From Schizochytrium sp. TIO01 (lineage: Eukaryota > Sar > Bigyra > Thraustochytrida > Thraustochytriidae), in assembly GCA_004764695.1 (NCBI GenBank), contig SMSO01000034.1:1009501-1073500 (forward strand): a stretch of DNA of 64,000 nucleotides. Direction: 5' to 3'. Within the stretch, counting starts at the first letter, position 1. Every line of letters begins with the position of its first letter. A model generated the notes under the pieces. The model was given only the letters and a program-made list of their open reading frames with translations, was not told where the DNA came from and did not search any database. Of the stretch, positions 1 through 12,407 are shown one piece after another. The translations under genes and the position numbers were made by a program.

Positions 1-1050
1 CTGGTAATGGTATGGACCACACGTGTAGCTGCGCAAATCGACACAAAACAATGGTAGTAGGTTCTGTATTTGACACAACTCAAAGATGGATGGATGAATA
101 TACAAGCTTAAACACAAGAATCAAAGCTATCTTTGATGAAAAAGGATGCTTTAATGCCTCATCTATCAACAAGTCACACTCTCGGATTTTACAGATATGA
201 TATACACACACAGAGGCTCCCCTCTGTACATGTATAGTCTATGCATCTTTGACCAGTAGCTGCTGCCGTATAAAGGGCACACTCGAAAGAAGCGTTGACA
301 CTCTTATCAGCATATGACGATTTCTTGCTAGTTGCAGTGCTTGTACCAGGCAACCTTCTTAGTTACGGAAAAGGCCCAAATGCTACATCTAACAAGTATA
401 AAGAAGCACAGATCAACCTAGATGGGGAAAAAAGAAGAAATATTATTTTAATTCTTGGAAATGCAGGTATACTCGTCAGCAAGCTAGAGAATCAGCAAAT
501 ATGCATACAAATAATACAAATTACAGAGGAGCTCATCATACTTAACACATGCACAAACAAGAACAAGACTATCTTGAAGCACAACCTATTTGAGAACGCC
601 AATATCCTGAGGCTTTTTAAAGACCCCGCATTCTCTGTTCAAGGTCGATAAAGGAACCAGAGAGTCTACGAAGAAAGCATCACTATTACGGAAATCTCAT
701 TTGAGGCCTATGTTTCATTCAGTAAGGTATTCCCAGGGGTGTCAAGATTGCAAGATCAAGGTTCATAATGACAAAAGGTTGAGCAAAAGAAGAAAAAAAA
801 AGAGACGTAACATAGTGCTCAAATTGATGAGTTGCTATTCCATTTGCAACTAGTAAACTAAAAAGGTAGATCTCAAAACACAAACGCCAACTCACTGACA
901 ACCTAAGTATCAAAATACGCGTTGATTGTAGCGTGAGCCTACATTTAGCTTCTATCCTTACTCATCCAATAAAAGCAAGTCAAAGTAGTAAAGGCTGGAG
1001 GTAGCGAGGAGTCAATTTACGGGCAATCCGCATTAATTAAGCTAGATGGC
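1..1050. other. Left-edge gene-poor stretch
   Basis: No gene is supported here. Short open frames occur (for example about 295-651 on the plus strand, which starts with TTG), but none has recognisable domains. The stretch lies 3' of protease gene P1 and probably includes its 3' UTR. Confidence 0.6.
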
Positions 1051-2184
1051 TCAAAAGAGGAGAGCCACGAAGCACATTAAAAGTAAGAGGAGCGGGCCAG
1101 CAACATGCTGACGAGATGCAGGGCTTGGGCTGCTGGTAGGCACTGTTCCGATATAGTCCACTCCGGAGTCTTGAAATGTGAGGAAGTAGTCGTCACCAGT
1201 GACATGAGCAGCATAGTAATGGATCCAATATTCATAGTAAGAGACACGAGTATAAACATCTGGGTAAGCAGGCTCTGTATCTGCGCAATCAAATCCCCAA
1301 GAAACAATTCCAATAACCACTTCCGTTGAGTTGGATCTTGTTACCATCAAAGGACCACCAGAATCACCTTGGCAAGAGCCTTTGCCGCTACTCATCGCAC
1401 AAACTTCCACATCGCTATCAAGAGGAGCACCACCACTGCTGATAAGAGTATAGCATTTTAAGTTTGAAATGATTTGGAGTGTGACTTCGCGCAGGTATGA
1501 AGTAACAGAATTTCCATAGCCTGTGACACCATAGCCAGAAACTGTAGCATTCTCACCTACAGTAAGTTCAATGTTTTTACCAGCCAACACAGCAGGAGTG
1601 GCAGAAACTGAGGTCGAGTCTGTGAAGGCAAGATATGCAATGTCATTTTGGTATACGGTGCTATCATAATCTTGATGCACTACTTTGTATCTAGCTGAAG
1701 CCAGAAAATACGCGTCGGAGTCAGAGTCGGGGTCAGAGTTGTACATCTCGATATTGTTCACAAGAAACAATGCATATGCTGCGTTCAACGTATCAACAAC
1801 ACAATGGGCTGCAGTGAGCACCATATGGTAGCCTCCATTATGCCCAACATAGCTGCCTCCACACAAGTATGTTCCGTCCGACTCAACTAGCAAAAGGGCA
1901 ACAAGCCATTCCCTCTTTGTTGGATCTGCAACCACTCCATCCACGATACGAGTCGAAGCCAAACTCGACCTAATCGATGCGACAGACTCTGCGTCGAGAT
2001 AACCAGATTTAATTTTGGCTACAATATCATCGCTGACCTTTGTCAGGTTAGCGCGGTTCGCTGCGTTGTACCCAGCAGGCACCTCATCCAAGTTCATAAT
2101 TTTAGCCTGGCTAGGTGTAGCGCCGAGCACGGCGAGCACTGTAGCCAGTGCAAGTGCCATCCCAGCCCTCATCATGGCCTTCAT
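1051..2184 (-). CDS. P1: secreted S1-family serine protease with C-terminal hydrophobic tail
   Basis: Predicted secreted endopeptidase of the chymotrypsin/trypsin fold, 377 aa, single exon, ATG start. Seen: signal peptide (about residues 1-27, ending SQA); propeptide to R79; activation site R79|IVDG, where the usual IVGG has Asp in place of the first Gly; Cys pair of CGG and TAAHC; catalytic triad His127, Asp181 (NDIAY) and Ser275 (GDSGGP). The S1 pocket has Gly at position 189 (G269) and Asp at 226 (D309, YPDVYTRV), an elastase/crab-collagenase-like arrangement rather than trypsin's Asp189. An FLTF box (about 334-337) follows the domain, then SSPSPAS (351-357) and a Leu-rich hydrophobic C-terminus that could be a GPI signal. 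It is the leftmost of eleven same-strand paralogues. Enzyme class is certain; substrate is unknown. Confidence 0.93.
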   Translation of the reverse strand: MKAMMRAGMALALATVLAVLGATPSQAKIMNLDEVPAGYNAANRANLTKVSDDIVAKIKSGYLDAESVASIRSSLASTRIVDGVVADPTKREWLVALLLVESDGTYLCGGSYVGHNGGYHMVLTAAHCVVDTLNAAYALFLVNNIEMYNSDPDSDSDAYFLASARYKVVHQDYDSTVYQNDIAYLAFTDSTSVSATPAVLAGKNIELTVGENATVSGYGVTGYGNSVTSYLREVTLQIISNLKCYTLISSGGAPLDSDVEVCAMSSGKGSCQGDSGGPLMVTRSNSTEVVIGIVSWGFDCADTEPAYPDVYTRVSYYEYWIHYYAAHVTGDDYFLTFQDSGVDYIGTVPTSSPSPASRQHVAGPLLLLLMCFVALLF

Positions 2185-5100
2185 CTTCAGTCTCCGCGTC
2201 TCTCACACAAGCCCCAAGCCAGACCCCAACTCGCTTTCCGAAGGCCTCTGGTCGTGGCCAAGTTTCTTTGCGGGTTTGTTGCACATGCTCGTGCGTGCAC
2301 TACTCTACTACCTACTCATCATAACAAAGAAGCTGGGTAGTACTTAGTACCGAGGCTACTAGAAGCACGGAGAGGAGTCCAAGAATTAGTTATATGGAGG
2401 CAACTGCGTAGTAAAATTCAATTGCTCCGTCTCTCTGGGCATTAGGAACCTCTATGTGCGATTCTACTCAGCCAAATGTCCATTAATGCTCGCATAATGC
2501 ATGATTTGTTTATTACTTGCGCAAGCCTTCCAAACACGCCATGCTGGACTCTTCGAGGAGAGAGGGATGCTCTCGAGCTGCTGCTGGGCTCAAGCACTTG
2601 CGACGATGCTGTCAAGCTCATTGGCCTGGCGACCTGAACGCCTCAAAGTCTGATGCTGGATGCGGACCTCAGGTACCTGGGCATTGCCTTTCTATAAACA
2701 AATTCACTGTCCTTGGGTGGAGAGAAGTGAAGCAGAATGGGTCCTCTGAAACAAACCTTTATGGCTATGACTACATACGCTTAAGCTATAGTGCACACTT
2801 TGCGTATATTACTCTTTCGGCACGTGCACTGTAAGTGGTATATATGATTGTATGGTATGCAAAATCAGGTAATGTTGAAGAAGGAGTTCGAGTCTTTTGC
2901 CCGCAATGCATTACTCAAGCACCGATGCCCTGCATCTGCTGCTACCACCATGTTTTCCATGCACTTAAAAGGCACTTGTGCAAAGGTCGAGAGAGCTTTT
3001 GTGCGAGTTTGGCAGCTCATATTCGATTTCTAAGGGCCAGCTTTCCCCCTATTAATTTATTGTTTTCTTTTTGTTTATTAATATAAATATTTTAATTTAA
3101 TTACAAATAATTACAAATTACAAAACGCTGCCATTCTGCCAAAGTAGGTCGCACGCCCCAGCTTTGAGCGATGGTGGGGGTATTCGGAGGGAACGGGAGG
3201 GGCTTCGTTTATAAATCTGGATGCAGCCAGTCGTGCTGGGCATGGCCAAGATGCACCTCAAGCACTCACTGAATCCAATGCAAAGTCCATTTAGAAGAAG
3301 GACTCCTACCAGATTCCGCTAACTATTCATTATTGTTTTACGGGTGCCCTACTGTAACACCTAAGGACTTGCACATGCTATTCGAAGTTACCAAAGTGTT
3401 AGTCGGTTTGCTTTCTCTTATTTCTCACTCTCCGTCTCTTTCTGTCTTTTATCGATTATTTAGTTATATTATATTTTTTAATCTTATGATGTGATGTCGA
3501 AGGTAATATGCGCCTTTTTTGTAATACCAATCAATGGTCGATGGTGTGCCTTTGGTTATTCTCGTTCATCTCTTGACCTTTGTTTCACCAGGTTTGAGCA
3601 CGCTTCCCTGTGCTGGCATCGAAACGATTTCAAGCACCACTTTAGGGTCGCCGCACCGGTATAGCTTCGAGGAGGTGCCCGTCTGAATGGGTTTTTCTGT
3701 TTCTCACCGACCTGTGGCCAGCTTGGGTGGCTTACTACAGTAGGGCAATAATTTCATAGTGCGGGACTTGTGAATGGCAGATACCATAATAATGGCAGCT
3801 CATCTTGCGACACAAGTACGAACTGGGCATTTGGGGAAGCGGAGGCGCTCAAAAGCCCTGGAATTGATACTAAGGCCCGCCATTAGTCGTGATGGCCATG
3901 TGATCTGGGTGCTTTTCCTGCTTTCACCACTACTAGTGAGGGATGTTTCACAATCGTCCAGCGCAAGACTTCAAGGACTTAGAAGAAGAATCATGAGTAG
4001 CTGTGTCTAAAAATGCACAGTAGTACTACCTCAGGCTGACTTCGAAAGAGGGAGAAGCGTTCCCATTACCTAGGTCGGTAATGGGTAAATTTTTTTAGCT
4101 TGAAGGTAAAACAATCACGAGCGAGCGAGAAACCTGTCTCTCTCTCTCTCTTTCTCTCTTTCTTCGCGCTGCCTAACACTTGAACTAGAGAAAGAAGTGC
4201 TTCTGGTTGCTTCAAAGCAAGTATCGTGTCGTTTGTTTGAGTATGTTACAGAGCTTAGATATGAGTGCTACCTACCTTTAATTCGGTAGCTATGGCACTT
4301 TCCCTCTTTGGGATAAATTTAATTTTGACTCGACTCCTGACGAGGCAACTGGCAAGTTCTGATCGCCACAGTTTATCATCAGAAACTATCGAGCTGACCG
4401 CTGCCCATGATGACTCTTCCATTTGAAATAACTGACTGTCCGTAAATTCCGTATCCTTTCATGGGAACTGGGGAACTTGACCTCTATATTTGATGTACTC
4501 ACCAAATCCTGATATCAATCACATTCATCAACTGATATCTTTAAGTTGAGAACCCCCTCTCAATACACAATCACTTTAGTGTCTGGGAGTACAGGTACCT
4601 GTCTACCTACTGCCATAGTAGTTCCAATTTCCCTCGCTAGATTCATTTGTAAACTGTTACGCGCTACATATTCAATCAGCTCCTATACATTCTCGATTCC
4701 TGTTGCCTAGTGATCTATCTACACGACGCTTGTTCGTCGGGCAGTCCTGATCTACTTTCTGGTAAATCATTTAACTAGAAAAAATACAATTTCTTAGGCC
4801 TTTGTCTTGCTGCATCTAGCTACTAGGTACCTATCTAAGAAATATTTGGGAGACAAAACTGGGCAGCTTTGCTTATTTACCACCTCTGAGTAGAGTCCAG
4901 CATTGTCCAGCACCTTCACATTTCTAATTACCATTTTCCGTAAAATCCCTAGAAGGACATGGGCACTTGCAATTGGTGTTGTGTAAATAAGCGATCTCAT
5001 GCTTGAGGGTTCCTTATGCCCCGGATTCGTTGTGTCATTGAAGGGTAGCTGTTCAATAACATAATTTGAAGTATGTATGTCTCGTGGAGATATAATTTCC

Positions 5101-5445
5101 TACGATGCAATGACATTATTTGCGTTGCATCCTCAAAAGAGATAGCAGACAGAAAAAGTTGCTTACTTGTTGTTATGTTCTAGAAGTGAGTGAGTTTTGG
5201 GTAATGTGTTGATACAAATGGATGAAGTACTATTCACCCACTCACACAGAGTGGTGCTAGGTCAGACCTCACAATTATTGTATTGTAAGAGAGTCGCGTA
5301 TGTTCAAAGTGCAAGGCATAGGTCAGATCGTCATTTTTCAATAGATCCGAGGTGCCTTTCATCCTTTTTAAAAAGTTAATTGAAAATCGTGACTGAGATG
5401 ATTTCCAATATAACCTCGGAACTAGGGATAGTCAAGAGGCGGGTT
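2185..5445. other. Intergenic region P1-P2
   Basis: This stretch of 3.3 kb holds no gene I can support. The part next to 2185 is the P1 promoter and 5' UTR; a GGGTTTG heptamer lies at 2272-2278, about 90 bp upstream of the P1 start. A CT-rich microsatellite lies at about 4137-4164. Small ORFs near 2.5-3.1 kb and 3.77-4.01 kb lack any family signature. Confidence 0.6.
4137..4164. repeat. (TC)n microsatellite
   Basis: Nearly pure TC dinucleotide tract interrupted by short T runs. Confidence 0.9.
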
Positions 5446-6720
5446 TTAAAGAGCCAACAAAACCAAGGTGCACAAGGCAAGAACTAGGGAGAACGGGCGC
5501 AACGACGAAGCCTGCGAAGGACTATCCAGCAGAGCACGTCCATTACTTTCATAAATAGTATCCCCAATTTCATACATAAAGCCTGTAGTTTCATTCCAGA
5601 GATCAACTGGGCTTGCAGTTGGAATGATAGAACTTGCTACAGTAGGGCTTGCTGACGGAGCACGTGATGGTGAGACGGTGTTGAAGGATTTGGAGTCAGC
5701 TTCCGCGGTTGTGTTGTAAAACTGAAGAAATGAGCTTGTGCCGCATACATTCTCAACCTTTTTCGTAACCCAAGATTGGAATGCAGAAACACGAGTGTAA
5801 ACATCAGGATAAGTAGGTTCTGTGTCTGCACATTCAATGCCCCAGGACACAAGACCTACCACAACTTCCTCGGAATTACGAGTAGCGATCAGCGGACCAC
5901 CTGAATCGCCGCTGCATGAGCCTTTGCCGGTAGACATGGCACATACCTCAACATCCATGTCTGTGGTCACACCTCCCTTTGTGTAAATGCTCTGACACTT
6001 TGTATCGGAAATAATTTGCAGAGTGACCTCGCGAAGGTCGTACTTGTCTGTCTGCTTGGCGTAAGATGTGAGTCCGTACCCAGTGACAGTAACATTCTCA
6101 CCAACTTCGAGAGACATGCCAGAGCCCGCTAAAGTGGCAGGAGTAGTAGTCTGCAGGTTCTCGTCTGTGAAGACAATAATGCCAATGTCATTGATGATAT
6201 TGGTAGAATCAAAGTCCGAATTGACAAACTTCTTGTAGTAGCTGCTGAGATAATAAGCATCCGAATCACTTCCCAAGTCGTTGAGATTATCGAGGTCAAA
6301 GAATGCATATGCCTTGCTGATCGAGTTGGCTAAGCAGTGTGCAGCAGTAACTACAAAGTGGTATCCGTTGGCGCTACCCACGTAGTTGCCGCCACAGAGG
6401 TACTCCTTATAGGATTTTCCAGATGCCACATAAGTAATGAGTGCAACCATCCACGACCGGTCTGACGGGTCAGCAAGGGTGCCTCCAATGATTCTTGCGC
6501 TCACTGAAGCCTTCGCTCTAGCGAGAAAGTCTGTCTCATTCGTAGACCCATCAACCTCCTCTTCCTCCAGAACTCTGAAAGCGGCCCTGTCTTCCTGAGC
6601 TTTGCTCCACGCATCAGCTATCCTGGAATCAATCTGTGCTTCACTCAGCTCCGCCTTTGCGACCGCGAAGGTCGCTACAAGCACGGCAGCGACCACAGAG
6701 CTTGCCCATGAGGCCCTCAT
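5446..6720 (-). CDS. P2: secreted S1-family serine protease with stalk and hydrophobic tail
   Basis: Chymotrypsin-fold protease, 424 aa, ATG start, no intron seen. Signal peptide about 1-23; propeptide containing FLARAKASVSA; activation at R76|IIGG. The catalytic triad is intact: His128 (TAAHC), Asp178 (NDIG), Ser273 (GDSGGPL). The S1 pocket is Gly267 (position 189) and Asp306 (position 226). The SSFLQFYN box is at 329-336, followed by a 60-70 residue Ser/Pro/Thr-rich stalk, SPSQAS (400-405) and a strongly hydrophobic last 15 residues. It is closest by eye to P10: both have GSANGYHFV, KAYAFF, DLNDL and a cysteine just before the FY box (VCGTSS/ICGTSS). An extracellular, probably surface-anchored enzyme is inferred. 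Confidence 0.94.
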   Translation of the reverse strand: MRASWASSVVAAVLVATFAVAKAELSEAQIDSRIADAWSKAQEDRAAFRVLEEEEVDGSTNETDFLARAKASVSARIIGGTLADPSDRSWMVALITYVASGKSYKEYLCGGNYVGSANGYHFVVTAAHCLANSISKAYAFFDLDNLNDLGSDSDAYYLSSYYKKFVNSDFDSTNIINDIGIIVFTDENLQTTTPATLAGSGMSLEVGENVTVTGYGLTSYAKQTDKYDLREVTLQIISDTKCQSIYTKGGVTTDMDVEVCAMSTGKGSCSGDSGGPLIATRNSEEVVVGLVSWGIECADTEPTYPDVYTRVSAFQSWVTKKVENVCGTSSFLQFYNTTAEADSKSFNTVSPSRAPSASPTVASSIIPTASPVDLWNETTGFMYEIGDTIYESNGRALLDSPSQASSLRPFSLVLALCTLVLLAL

Positions 6721-7969
6721 CTTCCTTTCCTGTCCGCGCTGTTATCACCGTTGGCGCTCGAAGAAGCCAACTTAATTTATCAGGGTTTGTTTGCTGACGT
6801 CGCGGAGGTCTTCGATGCGGTCTTCGACGCCACCTTCGCGCCGCCACCTTCGTGCCACCACCACGTTTCGGTTCTGCTGGCAGCTAGCCGTATTGCCTCG
6901 ACGCCCACTCCATCAATCAATCATGGCTCGGTAATCTTGGAACGAATTAAATGAACAAGTTTACAAACAACAGCTTTTCTTAGTTAACATCTTTGCTTTG
7001 CGAAAGAAAGTACATAAAAAGGAAGAAAACAAAAAGAAATAGAACCTCGTGGAGGGACCAGCTCGCCTGCCAAACGCAGCAATGGTGCAGCAGACCCACC
7101 AAGACATTCTCAGGAAGCACCGAGGACAGCGATGACAGTCTCGAATGGACAGGCTCTGGGACCTCACAAACAAAGGCTTCCTTCCTCCTGTGAGGTGAAC
7201 TGTCGAAGTCGAAAACAGTGAAAAAGGGGCGTCGAATGAACGTTCTAATATTGTTGTTTCCTGTTTCTTAAGCGAGAACTTCGATTTTCTCCGTCTTCAG
7301 CAGACCTTCAAGAACCCGCGCCCTCGCCTGCCACGAAACCAACCGCTCGCTCACAGGGGTGGATGCGCCCGCATGCATGGATGTGCTTTGATGCGTGTCA
7401 CCCCCGCTTGCCCATGCATGCAGGAGTCTGAGACGTCTGTCTGAGGATAATGCATGCAACTCAGCGGAATGTAGTGCAACGTAATCAATTAAACTCGAGA
7501 GATGCAATGAATGCAACACACGAAAGAACCCATTTTTCTGTCGCGAAGGCCTCTCTTGCAGCGAGGAGCTCAGAGCGACGGGGTCTTCTCGTGCCGCCCA
7601 AGCCTGCGTGCGGGGTGCTCAACGACACCGGGGACTGCGCCTCCTCCTTTGGAGATCCTCGTCGGCCAGAACTTCAGCCTTCCTGCGAACCGAAACAGTT
7701 TCCGCAGCTGCTCGAACCGCGACGCCTTTGGGGATCAAGCGATCAAGCTCTTCCTCGCCATTTAGCTGCACTAGCTGGCTGGCTCAGGGCCCGCCGAAAT
7801 CACCACCATCGCCAAAACCACCCACGAGGCGGGAAAAGCTCTCGGCCTCCGCAATCGATTCTGGACCTCGGCCTCTGCTGTACAATCAAAATCAGTACAT
7901 TGTCACCGCCACAACGACCGCCACAACGACGACGATGATGATGACCGCCTGAAAACATTTATTTTTCAT

Positions 7970-7998
7970 TTATTTTTATTTTTATTTTTATTTTTATA
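7970..7998. repeat. (ATTTTT)n microsatellite
   Basis: Tandem hexamers of A followed by five T, about 4-5 copies. Confidence 0.85.
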
Positions 7999-8034
7999 AA
8001 TTCTCTTCCTCTTTCCCAGAATAAAAATCAGTCT

Positions 8035-8118
8035 ATCAATATCAATATCAATATCAATATCAATATCAATATCAATATCAATATCAATATCAATATCAAT
8101 ATCAATATCAATATCAAT
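8035..8118. repeat. (ATCAAT)14 perfect hexanucleotide repeat
   Basis: Fourteen uninterrupted copies of ATCAAT, 84 bp, running directly into an ATTC tract. Confidence 0.97.
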
Positions 8119-8178
8119 TCATTCATTCATTCATTCGTCCATTCATTCATTCATTCATTTATTCATTCATTCATTTAT
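8119..8178. repeat. (ATTC)n tetranucleotide repeat
   Basis: Imperfect CATT/ATTC tetramers with single-base variants, directly abutting the ATCAAT array. Confidence 0.93.
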
Positions 8179-9416
8179 ACCTATGTTTGTTTCAAAGTTG
8201 GCATTGGAGAGACGAAGAAGAAAGGAGCAGAAAACTCGAAGAGAACACCAAAAAGAAATTAAAAACAACAATCTAAAAAGCTGCCAAAAACAAAATCTCG
8301 CGAGCGTCAGAAACTGCCCAACAGCAGCAACACCAAATCCGACCAAAGCTTCGACACCCTTCTTCGATCGCTCACAACCTCAGGCACAAGTGGTCGTCCA
8401 ACGCCAGGCACCACCTAGATCTCGGCCATCCCCGCCGCCCCATTCCTCAGTTTCTTGCAAGGCAATCAATCAATTGCCTCTTCTTCACGTTCGAGTGCGT
8501 AATGCAATGCAATGCAATGTACTGACTGAGTCACTGATCGAGTGATGGACTGCTTTGGCTTCTTCTGCCACCTACAATGAATGACTTCAACCTTCGTCCA
8601 ACTTGCCAACGACTTTTGTAAACTTGCCTCCCATCAGACCAGCGATTGCTTCGATGTGGAATTTTGGCGACGGCTGTGATAGTACCTAAGGAAGCACCTC
8701 CGTAGTCGTAAATTCATTCGCTCAATTTGTACGGCTCCGAGAGAGAGGGCGCACTGGCCAGCTCGCTAGGGGCTCCGCTAGGCCAAACTCTAGCTCACGT
8801 CTCAGAATCGCTCCGGCGATGATGGGAGGAATAATAATGACATGACCAATTGACAAATTGACAAATGAATAAATAAATAAATGCCTACGAATTAAGAGTT
8901 CGCTTTCGCCTTTGACGGCTCTGAGGCCTTTGCTGCGTAGGCAGGCAGGGGCGACGACACAGACTGATCCGACCCGGGAGCGAGGGAGAGCTAGCTAGTT
9001 CTTCTTCGCTGCCAGGAAAAGAAGCTTTGCCGGAGGAAAACGACAAAGCAAAGAAAAGGAAGGAGCCGCAGAAAAGGAGCCGCCATATTTGTTTAGTGAG
9101 GCGAAAAGTGCGACGAATGGAGAGCGAGTACATACATGCATACTTACTTACTAAGCTACTTACTCACTTATGGAGGCACTTAAAGGGCGTCACGAGCAGG
9201 ATGGAAAACTTGACAGTGCAAGGTACCTTAAGTGCCTGCAATACCTAGCAATAGCGAGTAGGGATGACAAGACAAGGTCGAAACTGCTGCGTAGGTGATA
9301 GCTAGGTAAAGTAGCCAGCTAGCCAGGCAGTACGGTCCAGAAGCGAAATGGTGAAGGAGCTCCTGAGGTTTCTAGGCGAGGAATTAGCTACTGATTTGGT
9401 GAATCTCTTGGATACC

Positions 9417-9444
9417 TAGGTAGGTAGGTAGGTAGGTAGGTAGG
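9417..9444. repeat. (TAGG)n tetranucleotide repeat
   Basis: About seven TAGG copies, degenerating into TTGG/TGGG at the right end. Confidence 0.93.
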
Positions 9445-11036
9445 TTGGTGGGTAGGCCAGGTACCTATGACTTTATCAATACTTTTCGATACTATAGCAT
9501 GTACGAATGCTTCATTGTGAGAATAAAAGGTGCCTGGCTGATCATGCCATGGTGTGAACGAGCAACATGAAGCAAGTTGGAAAATAGAATTACGTATTTA
9601 GGACTGTTGGCCGTGGACCAAATAAAAGTAAGACACGAATAAATTGCAGCGATGCCGCAACAGCCAGATTTCCAGCATCTTGTCTCCAGATACCTTTATG
9701 CGATTGTTTTGAAATATACATGCATTATTTATATCTACTTCATCGCGAGTATGAGTGACTTCGCAGTCAAGTCACACAACAAGGTACCTACCTACTACTA
9801 GTCGCTCATTCTCTGATTTAGCACGTGTCTGCTTCTTTTCACAAGTGGATTTGTATTCCTCTATTTGCCCTAAAATCTTTCAGCATTTCTTCCACTAATT
9901 AATCTGCGGAGACTTTACTTACGTCATACAGGTCCAGGACCGCTGGTAGCTGGCCGGATCCTAGAATGGTCTGTAGTTCTGATCTCTTACATTATGTTCT
10001 TCTTTCAGAGCTTCAAGTTCAAGGATGACAAAAATAAATGCAGCAGAGATACTCATAGATAGCGCTTCATGAGAATAAAAAAGCAGTGTACAAAATCCTC
10101 CCTATAATACAGGGCTTGCACATTCCGTCGTACTTGCACTGCGGCAATGCTATACTCTAAAATTTGGGATTTGGCAGTTATCTATCAATCAAACCAACTT
10201 TCCTGAAGGACGCCATGGCCAACATCAAGAACGTGGCACATGAAACATGGTCAGGTATGCGCAAACGCGGCTGCACTTCACCAAAATTACCGACTTAACT
10301 GCTATGTGATGGACCCAGACCAGGTGGTTTGAATGATCTACTGCGGCATGGTTGAGGTTGATGTAAGCAACAAAATAGTCGCAAATTACAAAATATCATT
10401 TCATCGAGCATTTGTATTCGCAAATTCCGACCAAAAAAAACATATAAAGCCCTATTTTAAGTTTACTTATTAAGGATGTATTTCTAATGAATGGATTGCA
10501 ATGGAAGCTCACCAACATCGACTGACAAGGCTTCGTGAAAGTGACAATATCTTTGAGCAAACCCCTTGCAACTATCATCAACTGCCGATCAAAATGAAAT
10601 TGTAGCGCACAATTTTAATCCATGTGACTGAGCTAGTTATCCCTTGAAGATCAATTAATGCAGCCTAACATATACTATCCAGGATGATTGAAGTTCAAAA
10701 GATGATTTTCTTATAGTAAAATTATCAAACCAGCAAAAGCAACATCTTCTTGACTCCTATTGTTACGAATACCTGCTAAACAGTAGAATTCTTAACATAC
10801 CACATTGTTGTTTGAAGATACCATCTGAAAATCATCACGTGCAAACAGATGCTCCTCAGTTTGCTTTTAAAATATTGCGAAATTGAAGGCGATGGCCCAA
10901 AAGTCATTTTACTTCAGGTAAACACCATACGATGAACTGCTATCGCAATCATCCTGGAAACGAGAAGCGCGTACTTTCCTACATCTTAATGCAGTTCCTA
11001 TATCGAGAGTAACCTGTAGACAAATTACAAAAGACT

Positions 11037-12407
11037 TTATGCCAAAACGAGCATAGTCAGAGTTGCCAAAACAGTAGACAGCATGATTGACACAGCACTT
11101 GCCATTGGGGCAGAAGACGGGCTTCCTGTGACGACCCCGGCATCGTTTGAATCCTTCTCCGTATTGGCAGAGGTACTATCAGAGCCGCTTGAGCTCGAAG
11201 AAGTGAAGTTCGAGGACGTTGGGCTGAGAGTAGAGTCCCATGTAGTTCCATCTGTCTCATTTGCTCCCGAGGTAGAGTTCTCGAAGGAGAAGCTGGTTGG
11301 AGCGCTCGTACCATTGGCGTAAGTGTTGTTTGAAAATGACTCTGGGGTGTCTTGTCCATCAACATAGAACTGCAAAAAGTCACTATCGCCAATCACAAGC
11401 TCTACGGAATAACGAAGCCAATCCTCAAAATAGGATACACGAGTGTAAACGTCTGGGTACATTGGCGCTGAGTCTGCACATTCAACGCCCCAGGAAACAA
11501 GGCCAATCACAATCTCTTCGGAATTGCGCGAAGCAATTAGAGGACCACCAGAATCGCCACTGCAGGAGCCTTTATCTTGGCTCATGGCGCAAATCTCTAC
11601 ATCCATGTCCATAAACACACCCACGGAAGTAAAGATATTTTTGCAGGTACTATCAGCCATCAGCTCAAGCGAAACTTCACGCAGGCTATACTCATAGTCC
11701 ACTGAAGGGGTATAATCGTCATAAGGGACGTTGTAAATTTGGTTACCATAGCCAGTAACTGTGACTACCTCACCAGCTTGAAGAGTCATGTTGGAGCTGG
11801 CAAGGATCGCTGGATCGGGGCCATTGAAATCGGAGTCAGTAAAAAAGAGCAATCCAATATCGTTTGTGTAGCTGCGCGAGCTGTAGTCCTCATGCCTCAT
11901 CTTATATTTAGCATGGCGCAGAACGTATGCATCAGAGTCAGTATTAAACGCTCCGAGGTCATCAGTGTCAAAAAACGCGTAGGCTGCGATGACTGAACCA
12001 GTAACACAGTGAGCTGCAGTCAAAATCACGTGGTATCCTCCAGCGCTGCCAATGTAGCTTCCTCCACAGAGCGCCTGGCCTCCTGATGACAACGAAAGAA
12101 GTACTGCTACCATCCAAGGACGTTTCAATGGGTCTGTGATGTAACCTCCCACAATTCTTGTGGTGGCAATATCTCTAACAAGAAATGAGATATCCTTCTC
12201 TGTAGCCGTCGCGTCTGATGAAAAGAGTTCTTCTTGGAGGCCATATACCGGAGCTCCGCTTGCCAAGACGCGGCGGGCTTTGGCCTCATACTGCAGGCCC
12301 TCTAAACCCGTGCCCACACCATTTGCATTGTCAAAGGCCATCGTCAGTCGTGCCAGAGACAGCAAAGAGAGCACGACCATAAACAGGCGCATTGTGGCAA
12401 GCACCAT
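11037..12407 (-). CDS. P3: secreted S1-family serine protease with Ser/Thr-rich stalk
   Basis: Chymotrypsin-fold protease, 456 aa. The ATG at 12407 is used; a second Met (residue 6, MRLFMVVLSLL) gives an equally good signal peptide. Propeptide with FLVRDIATT; activation R84|IVGG. Triad His133, Asp183, Ser286; pocket Gly280 (189) and Asp319 (226). A surface loop insertion with DDYTP (about 231-235), absent from most siblings, is shared with P4 and P10. The box SDFLQFYV (342-349) leads into a long Asn/Ser/Thr-rich stalk (about 360-430) with many N-x-S/T sites and then a hydrophobic C-terminus. A heavily glycosylated surface-anchored protease is inferred. Confidence 0.94.
   Translation of the reverse strand: MVLATMRLFMVVLSLLSLARLTMAFDNANGVGTGLEGLQYEAKARRVLASGAPVYGLQEELFSSDATATEKDISFLVRDIATTRIVGGYITDPLKRPWMVAVLLSLSSGGQALCGGSYIGSAGGYHVILTAAHCVTGSVIAAYAFFDTDDLGAFNTDSDAYVLRHAKYKMRHEDYSSRSYTNDIGLLFFTDSDFNGPDPAILASSNMTLQAGEVVTVTGYGNQIYNVPYDDYTPSVDYEYSLREVSLELMADSTCKNIFTSVGVFMDMDVEICAMSQDKGSCSGDSGGPLIASRNSEEIVIGLVSWGVECADSAPMYPDVYTRVSYFEDWLRYSVELVIGDSDFLQFYVDGQDTPESFSNNTYANGTSAPTSFSFENSTSGANETDGTTWDSTLSPTSSNFTSSSSSGSDSTSANTEKDSNDAGVVTGSPSSAPMASAVSIMLSTVLATLTMLVLA

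Larger units (their letters stand above)
6721..11036. other. Intergenic region P2-P3, rich in microsatellites
   Basis: This 4.3 kb stretch has no supported gene. The P2 promoter side carries GGGTTTG at 6783-6789, about 65 bp upstream of the ATG. A GC-richer island (about 7.27-7.94 kb) has overlapping open frames on both strands, but they start with GTG or show no domain. It is followed by a block of simple repeats (7970-8178) and a (TAGG)n tract. Confidence 0.55.

Noticed and set aside
7450-7938. 162-codon plus-strand frame starting at ATG
   Set aside because: GC-richer island with open frames on both strands; the translation is Arg/His/Pro-rich, ends in a CAACGACGA-type simple repeat and shows no domain.
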